A stretch of 64,000 nucleotides of DNA from Yinghuangia soli (GTDB lineage: Bacteria > Actinomycetota > Actinomycetes > Streptomycetales > Streptomycetaceae), in NCBI RefSeq assembly GCF_021502675.1, contig NZ_JAKFHA010000001.1, forward strand, positions 125,400 through 189,399, in the 5' to 3' direction. Under the pieces are notes generated by a model that was given only the letters and a program-made list of their open reading frames with translations, was not told the DNA's origin and did not search any database. The translations under genes and the position numbers were made by a program. This document shows, piece after piece, positions 16,651 through 25,600 of the stretch (its first letter is position 1; each line of letters opens with the position of its first letter).

Positions 16651-19600
16651 TCAGCGTCGGCGCCCCTTCATGAATTTGAAGATACTGTCCTTGTCGGCGG
16701 TATAGCCGCCATTCAAACTGTACGAGACCTTGGCATTCTTGTAGACCGTGAGGAGCGCCCTGCAGTTCTGGCGAATCGGTCCACATGGTATCCGTTCACT
16801 GTAGATCCGCGTGACAGCCAGCGGATCAACTCCCCAACGCGCAAGCTCTTCAGCAATGACCACCTCCGCGTCCTTACCCTTGGGAATGTTCACGTTGACG
16901 TTGTGGAACAGTCCATCAGGCGTTTCGAACTCGAAGACGGCGACGTTCTGCCCTGCGCCGAGGTGTTCGTTTTCCAGGCGATACTCGACAGCCATCTCGG
17001 CAAGATCGCCTTCCCCCAAACCCACACGTTGGTACGCACTCGTCGGGTCGTCGTCTTCGCAATCCGGGTCGGATGCGCCGCCCGTGTTGTGGATGAGGGT
17101 GTCGGTGCCGGCTACGTCGACGTAGTAGGTGTGGATGCCGTCGACGGTGAGGTTGTGGACCTTGGCCTGGCCGGTCCACGCCTTGACGGCGGTGATCTGG
17201 ATCCACGTGCCGGACGAAGTGCGCAGCCATTGGCCGGGCTGGAGTTGGCCGGCGTCGAGCCATTCGTTCAGCTGCGGGACCCAGAAGGGGTGTCCCGCGG
17301 TGGCGGTGACGGTGCCGGTGGCCGAGCCCTTGTCGCCGTCGGTGTCGATGGTGATCTCGACGAGGTCCTTGAGGCCTTCGCCGACGATCGCGGCGGTGAC
17401 CTCGCGGATCTGGGTGATCCCGGTCTCGGGGTCGGTGGCCAGGACCTTGTCGCCGACCTTGACGTCACGGATCGGCTTGCGGGAACCGTCGGCCATCACG
17501 ACCGGGGTGTCACCGGTGAAGCTGTTGTCCGGAGGCAGACTGCCCCGCCTCGGGCACTGATCGGGTTCTTGCTGGTCGGGGCGGCGGTTCGGGGAGCCGT
17601 CGCTCTGGGGGGACTTGGTGGTGGGCACGTCCTTCGTGAACAGGTCCTGGGCGTGCTTGTCCGCGACCGTATTGGCGTTCTGCGCGGTGCCGGTCGTGCC
17701 CTTGGACGGGTCCCACGTGTTGTCGGCAGGACGCGCGACCACAGGCTTGGTCGGCGGCTTCGGGTCCGCCCGGGGCGGGTTCTTGCCGCCGTAGACGTTC
17801 TGCGGGACGACCGGCTTCGGCTTGACCGTCGGCTTCGGCTTGCCGGGGCCGGGCTTGCCGGGGCCGGGCTTCCCGGGGCCCGGCTTGCTCGGACCCGGGT
17901 TGCTCGGGCCGGGGTTGCCGCCGCCCGTCGGGCCGGTCGGCGGGGCCGGGTCCTGGGTTTGCGTCGGCGGGTTCTGCGGCTTCGGGCAGCCCGGAATGTT
18001 GGGGTTGGTCAGGCACGCCTTGCCTGGGCTCCTCGGAGACGGCGGCGGGGGCGGGCCGCTGCATTCACCGGAGCACGGCCCCGACGACGACTCTTCGTCG
18101 TCGAGCAGCTTCTTCAGGCGCTTGAGGGCCTTGAGCCCCTCTTTCGCCGCCTTCTGGACGCGGGCCCGGCACTTGGGGTCCTTGCCGCACTTCTTGATCA
18201 GGATCTTCACCAGCGCCGCGACCGCCAACCCGCAGAGCGGGCAGTGCCCGTCCGGGTCGGTGAGGTTCATCGGCTGGCCGTTGGCGTAGCCGTAGCGGTT
18301 GGACTGGATGGACGGGTTGGGGTTGAGCTGCCAGTCGTCACGGCTGGCGAAGTTGCCGGTGCCCGGGGTGTACCAGCGCGCGTGCATGTTCACCTCGCCG
18401 GTGGCCGGGTCGGTGTACGCGCCCTGGTAGCCGATCGACGACGAATCACCCTGCTGCGAGAGCTTGTTGCCGTACGGGTCGTACGCGGTGGAGCCGGCGA
18501 TCGTCTTGCCGTCCGCGGACAGCATCGCGATCAGGTCGTCATGCTGGTCGTTCCACGCCAAGCGCTTCTGACCGCCGCGGGTCATACCCAGCAGCGACCC
18601 GTCCGGGAGGCGGCTGAAGGTGTCGGTGCCGTCGGACGCCAGGTTGTTCGACATGCCCGCGTACGAGAAGCCCACGCTGCTGCGCGAGGAAACCCGGTCG
18701 AACGCGTCGTAGGCGTAGGTGACACTGCCGTCGCCGACCAGGCGGTCGAACGCATCGAATCGGAGCTGGCGGGTGTTGCCTGCGATGGTGCTCCCGGCCA
18801 GGGTGCCGCGCGCCGTGTAGGTGTACGTGTCCGGGCCGTCCGACAGCAGGCGGTTGCGCGCATCGTAGACCGCGGCGCGTCCGCCGTTCGAGGTGCGGTT
18901 GCCGGACGCGTCCCAGCCGTAAGCCACCGTGTTGGTGCCGTCGTTCCACGACGTCATGCGGTCGGCGAGGTCGTAGGCGTACGTGTTCTGCGTGGCGCCC
19001 GCGAGACCTGTCGTCTTCTTCGAGGTGAGCAAGTCGTCGTTGGAGTAGCCGTAGGTGACGGACGCGATCTCGGTCCCGCCGGACAGGATCCGGTCCGACT
19101 CCAGGCGCCCCCACGTGTCGTAGGTGTAGCGGCGGCCGTCGGCGGCAACACCGTTGTAGATCTCGGACTTGAGCTGTCCGGCGCCGTTGTACTCGTACGC
19201 CGCGGCGGTCCCTGTCACCGGGTCGACGGCCAGCGTCAGGTCGGAAGCCTGGTTGTAGGCGAAGGTGGCCGTGCCCGCGGCGTCGACCCGTGTGGTCAGC
19301 TGCCCGGCATAGTCGTAGGCGTAGGTGGCATTCCCGCCGGCACCGGACTGCGCGGTCATCAGGCCGCGGTCGTTCCACTGGTACGAGTTGTACTGCCCGC
19401 CCGGCGCGGATGCGGTGGAGATCCGGCCGGCCAGGTCATAGGTGAAGGCCTTGGCTTCGGTCGGGTTCCCGCCTCCGGTGCCGGTCTCCTGGAGCAGTTC
19501 GCCGAGCGCGGTGTAGGTGCGGTCGCGCACGACGCCGTCAGGGGCGGTCATCCGTACGACACGGCCCGCCGCATCGTAGGTGTTCGTCCAGGTGCGGTCC

Positions 19601-22600
19601 GCCAGGCCCGGATGGGCCGTGGTCGACGGCTCGATCGTGGACTCCGGGAGCCCCCACGGGTTGTAGGTGTAGTTGACGGGATTGCCTCGGCCGTCGCGCA
19701 TGAAGGTGCGCTGACCGGCGGCGTCGTAGCCGAAGCGGGTGGTGATCTGCTCGGTCGCCGAGACCTTCTCGACCAGCTCGGTCGGCTGCCCCAACGCGTC
19801 ATACGCATAGGTGCTCACGCTGCCGCGCGGGTCGGTGACCTGGGTGACGTTGCCGTCCGCGTCGTAGGCCAGCAGGGTGCTGCGGTTCAGCATCCCGTCG
19901 CTGTCGTACTGCTTGACCCGGGTCGTCCGGCCCAGCCGGTCGCGCGTGTTGACGTTCCACGTTCCGTCGAGGTTGTAGGCGTGTGTGACCTCGCCGAACG
20001 CGTTGTAGTCACTGGCGACGCCGCGGCCCAGCGGGTCCTTCTCGGAAAGGACGGCGCCCGCTGCGTCGTACGTCGCGCGCGACGTGCCGCCGTCCGGGGC
20101 GGTCACCGCGACCAAGTTGCCCGCGTAGTCGTAGGTGTAGCGGGTCGTGAGCGCCTGCACGGTCGGGTAGCGCTCGATGACCGTCGAGGTCAGCGGCCGG
20201 CCCAACTCGTCGTACGTCATCTCCGAACGTGCACCGGACGCGTCGACCGTGGCGAGCAGGTCGCCCGCCGGAGAGCTGAAGAAGCGCTCGGTGGTGGCGG
20301 GCTGGTTCGGCCGCGCCGGGCTGTGCCGCTCGGTGACCTGGCCGAGGTTGTCGTAGCGGTACGAGGTCACCTTGCCGAGCGGGTCGGTCTCGGTGAAGAC
20401 GCGGCCCAGCTCGTCGTACGCCGTCTTGGCGATCGGCACGATCGGTGTGGTGCCGCCCGGCGGGGTGTAGGAGGGGAGTTCGGCCTCGACCGGTCGGCCT
20501 GCCTTGTCGATGCGCACCTTGCTGGTACGCCCGTTCGGGTCGGTCGACTCGGTGTTCTCACCAAAGGCGTTGTAGCCGAGCACGCTGGTCGGGCGGCCGG
20601 CGGCGGACTGCTCGGAGTTCGCCGAGATGGCGACCGGCGGCGCCACGACGGCGACCACCCGGCCGAGTTCGTCGTACCGGTACGAGGTGGTGAACGCGGA
20701 GGGGTCGGCGCCGCTGGCGTTGCCGCGGGGCGTGGTCGTGTGCAGCACCAGGCCGCGCTGGTCGCGCTGGATGGTCGAGACGGCGTCGGCGACGGAGGCG
20801 TCGCCCTTGGCGGTCTGGCGAACCGCGCGGCCGACTGCGTCGTACGCGAACTCGGTGACGCGGCCCTCGCTCGGTCGGCCGACGCTGTCCGCCGTCATGC
20901 TGGTGACCCAGCCGTTGGCGTCGTAGGTCAGCGTGGTGCGTCGGCCGAGGTTCCCGGGGTCGAACAGTTCCGACGTCAGCAGGCTGCGGGCGTCGTACGT
21001 GCGCACGACGGTGTTGGTGCCGCCGGTGACCTGCCGGACGAGGTTGCCCACCCCGTCGTAGCTGTTCTGCTGCAGCACGATGTCCTGTGCGTTGCCCAGA
21101 TGGTCGCGCACCCCGAGTTGCCTGGCCTCGGCCAGCAGACCGTCGTCGTAGTACTTCATCGCGGTCGTGCGGCCCATGGCATCGGTCACCGAGGCGAGGC
21201 GCCCGCCGGGGTCGTACGCCCGCGATTCGAGCACCACGTCGCGCGGGGTGCCGGACGCATCGCCGTCCCAGCCGAGCACCTTCGTCTCGGCCAGTTGGCC
21301 GCGCGGGGTGTAGGCCAGTTGGGTGGTCGTGCCCTTGGCGTTGATCTGCTGGACGACCTGCCCGAAGGCGTCGTACAGGATCTTGGTGACCGCTCCTTCG
21401 GGATCGGTCAGCGTCCAGGGCCGGCCTTCCGGGTCGTACGCCACGGTCGAGGTCCGCGGCACTCCCCCACCGGTCAGGTCTTCCTGCGTCCCGGTCAGCG
21501 GCCGGCCGTCCTCGTCGTACGTACGCCGCTCGCGCGCGGTGTGCGTGACTCCGGTGACCTCGTTCTTGACGCCCGGACCGGTCACCGACACGACCCGGGA
21601 CATCCGGTCGTACTCGACCGTCGTGGTCACGCGCCGCGTGGAACCGGCCGGCAGTGTCTCGCCGGGCGTGCCGGCGACAACGGTCGAGACCTGGGTCTCG
21701 GTCGTCCGGCGCCCCAGCGCGTCGTACTGGTACTCGGTCCGCAGACCCGCGGCATCCTGCATCGCCGCCAAGTCGCCGTTCGCGTAGTACTGGTACGAGG
21801 TGACGCCGCCACCCGGCACCGTGATCGACTTCAGCAGCGCGGGCGGCACGGTTCCCCCGCCGACCGCGGCCTCGGTCCCGTCCGTGTACGCCCGGGTCGT
21901 GGTGTGCCCGCCGGGCGCGACGACCGTGACCGGCAAACCCTTGTCGTTGTAGGTGTACGCGGTCTTGTACGTGTTGTCCGTGGCGGTCGCCGAGCGCGCG
22001 TCGCGCTCAGCGGTCGGCTGGCCGTTGCGCGGGTCGAGCGGGTTGGCGTCGTTGTTGTAGTACTCGGTGTACGAGGTCCAGCACGAGTCCTGGTCGCGGC
22101 ACGACGTCCGCGAGACGGTATTGCCCAGTTCGTCGTGCCCGGTGATCAGGAAGTGGCCGTTGGGGTCGGTCACGGTGTGCAGCAGGCCCGCCGTGTCGTA
22201 CCCGTAGTTGGTCCTGCCGCCCGCGACGTCGTCGAGCTGCGCGAGGCGCATCCCATTGAGGACGTCGTAAGTGCGCCTCTCCACGCGGCCTGCCGGGTCG
22301 GTGACCTCGACGGTGGCGCCCAGTGCGGACGCCGTGGGTGCCACGTTCGCGGCGTAGTGCGCGGCGACGGTATCGGCCGTCAGCGGCTGCTCGTAGAAGG
22401 CGACCTCGTCGATGCCGCCCTTGAAGTGGCCGCGGATGTTGGTCGGCTTGGCCGGCCAGGCCACATCGTTGACCGCGCCCGCGCCGATGGTCACGTACGG
22501 GTCGACTGTGTAGCCCTGGGCGTTGCGTTCACCGGCCAGCGTGCCGTCCAGGTACAGGCGCTGCTTGTTGTTGGGAGCGTCGAAGGTCAATACGGCATGG

Positions 22601-25600
22601 TGCCAGCGCCCGTCGACCACAGTCCGATCTCGCGTGAGCGGTGTGGGCTGCCCGGTCCACACGAGTCCGTAGAGCTTGTGGTCGGTCCCCACGTAAAGCA
22701 TGGGTGTGGCAGGTGTGTTCGCCTGCGTGTACTCGAATTCCTGGGTCGAGTAGCTGAGCAGCACACCAGGGCCGTCGGCCTTGAACCACAGTTCGGTGGA
22801 GAACTGCGACTTGCCCGACAGTTGTCCCTTGGGCAGGCGGATGTACGACTTGGCGCCGTCGAAGCCCATGGCCGAGTTGTCGCCCGGGCCGAACGCCCCC
22901 GCGACGTTGCGCTTGGTGTACCAAGCGCCGCCCTCGTCGGTGGTGATCGGTTCCACGAGGCTGTGCACGAGCGGGCCGCCCCGCCCGTCCAGCGGCCAGT
23001 ACCCGACCGGCCCGGCGTTCTGGACCAATGCGCGGTACTCGACCGGGGCTTTGCCGAGGCCCGCGGCGTGCGCCTGAATGCTCGGCGCGTCGAGGGCCTT
23101 GCGGTAGACGGCGACTTCGTCGATGGTGCCGAGGAAGTAGCTCTTGCCGGGCTGCGCCCGGGGCCAATCCCCGGTGGTGCCGGCCCCGATGTACGTGCGC
23201 AGCGCCCGCTCGTGGAAGACGGGGCCCTGGGCGGTGCCGACCACGGCACCATCCAGGTAGAGCGTGTGTGTCTGGCCATCCGTGGTCAGGGCGACGTGGT
23301 GCCACTTATTGTCGTTCACCGGTTGCGCGGTGACGATCTGCGGCATCGCGACGGAGCTGTAGAACCTCCCGCGGAGTTTGCCGTCCAGGTCGACGTAGAG
23401 GGCGGGTATCCAGTCCTGTTGGACCGCATCCTCCATGGAATTCGACTGGTAGGCGAAGAGCACACCGGGGTTCTCGGTCTGGAACCACATTTCGACCGAT
23501 ACCTGCGACGAGCCGTGGACGAGGTCCTCGGGCAGCTCGACGTAGCTCTGCCCGGTGAACCACGGGGCGGCCTCGTTGGCGAGGGCGCCCTTCGAACTGC
23601 CCCAGGAGACGTTCTTGCTGGTGCCGTCGCCGCTCCCCACCCGCACCGCCTGCTGCGAGTGCACCTGCCCGCCGTCCGGCTCGTCCAGGCGCCAGTACGA
23701 CAGCGGCCCCGAGGACGCGACCTGCGCCCGGTAGCCTGCCCCCGCGCCCGTCCCGGTGGCCTTGCGGGAGGCGAAGTGCTCGACGACCGTGGCCTCGTCC
23801 AGCGGCCGGTGGTAGACCGCGACCTCGTCGATCGAGCCGTACAGCGAGGCGTACGGACCGCCGAGGCGGGACGGCCAGGAGTCCGCGATGACACCCGCGC
23901 CGATGGTGACGTACCGGTCCGGGATCGAGATCGGCGCCGCGCCGGTGCCGATCTTGCGGCCGTCCACGTACAGGGTCTGGCCGGTGCCGTCGCCGCTCAG
24001 TGCGGCGTGGTGCCACTTGCCGTCGAGGACCGAGAAGTCGGTGGTGATCGGGTTGATGCTGCCGTGCCAGAACTCGCCACGCAGCTTCCCATCGCCGCCC
24101 ACGTACAGGATGGGCGTGCCGGCGCTGTTGTAGTTGCCGTCGGTCACCTTGACCGGCGAGGTGCCGGCCAGGACGCCCGCGCCCTTCGCCTGGAACCACA
24201 GCTCCACGGAGAATTCCGTGCGGTTCGCGAAGAGGTACTCCGGCAGGTACATGTGCGACCGGAAGCCGTCGAAGCTCGCGGCCTTGTCGTCGTTGGGCGC
24301 GAAGGCGCCTTCCGCACCCAGTCCCACCCAGCCCAGCCAGGCGAGTTCGCTGCCGACGACGGCGTTCTTCAGGGTGCCGTTGGAGGTCTTCTCGCCGAGC
24401 CGCCAGTAGCCGCGCGGTGCCGCCGCCCACACATTCTGCTCGTACGCGGTCGACGCGCCGGTGTAGCCGGGCGTCCCGACCTTCCAGACGCCGCCGTTGC
24501 CGTCGATGACCTGCGAGACGCGGTCGGTGGCGTTGTCGTACGAGATCTGCGAGTACGTGCGGCCGGTCGGCAGCGTCACCTTGGACAGCTGGGACACGGA
24601 CCGGCCGGCACCCCAGTGCTCCTGGACCACCTGGGTGCTGAAGTCGCGGGTGTACAGCGCGACATCGTCGATCTCGCCCTCGAAGTAGCCCTTGGGGTCG
24701 TTCTCCCAGCGGCTCGGCCACGACGAGTTGCTGCCGCCGGCCCCGATGGTGGCGACCGGGTCGAACGCCGCGATCGTGCCGCTGCGCGACCCGACCTCGA
24801 CGCCGTCCAGGAACAGCGCCTGGGCATCGCCGGACGCGGTGATCACCGCGTGGTGCCACTGCCCGTCGTTGACCGCCTGCGCGGACACCATCGGGTCGAT
24901 CGAGCCGTGCCAGAACTGGCCGCGGAGCTTGCCGTCGGCGCCGACGTTGAGCACCGGCACGCCGTTGGTGGTGTGCTCCTGCTGTTCGAGCGGCTTGGTG
25001 CTGAGGCTGAAGAGGGTGCCGCCCTTGGTGGTACGGAACCACAGTTCGGCGGTGAAGTACGGGGTGCTGCGCTGCGGGTCGTCCGGCAGCTTCACGTACG
25101 AGTCGGTGCCGTTGAAGACCGCCGAGCCGTCCGTCGAGCCGCCGGGGCCCGCGGCGGCCGTGCCGGCCGTGTTCCAGGCGACCGCGGTGTCGGTGCCGAC
25201 GCGCTCGACGACCTCGCTCTTGACCTGGCCCGTCGGCGCGTCGCCCATCCGCCAGTACGACAGCGGGTTGTGGTCGACGACCGCGGTCCGGTAGAGCGAA
25301 CCGGACTGGTACTCGTACACCGTGCAGGCGGTGGCCGAGGTCGGCGGGCAGACCTTGACCAGCTTGTCGCCTTCGTACGTGTAGTCCCAGGCCGAGACCA
25401 CGTTGCCCGGCTGGACCGGGTCGGTCGCCGCCCGGGTGACGTGCGCGCCCGTCCAGGTGAAGTGCAGGGAGCGCCCGGACGCCGAGTCGGTGGCCTTGCT
25501 GAGCCGCCCGTCGGTGTACGTCAGGAGTTGCTCGCGGCCGCCGATGTCGCGGACCTTGACCAGGCGCCCGGCCTTGTCGAAGACGAATGTCGTCCCGGTC

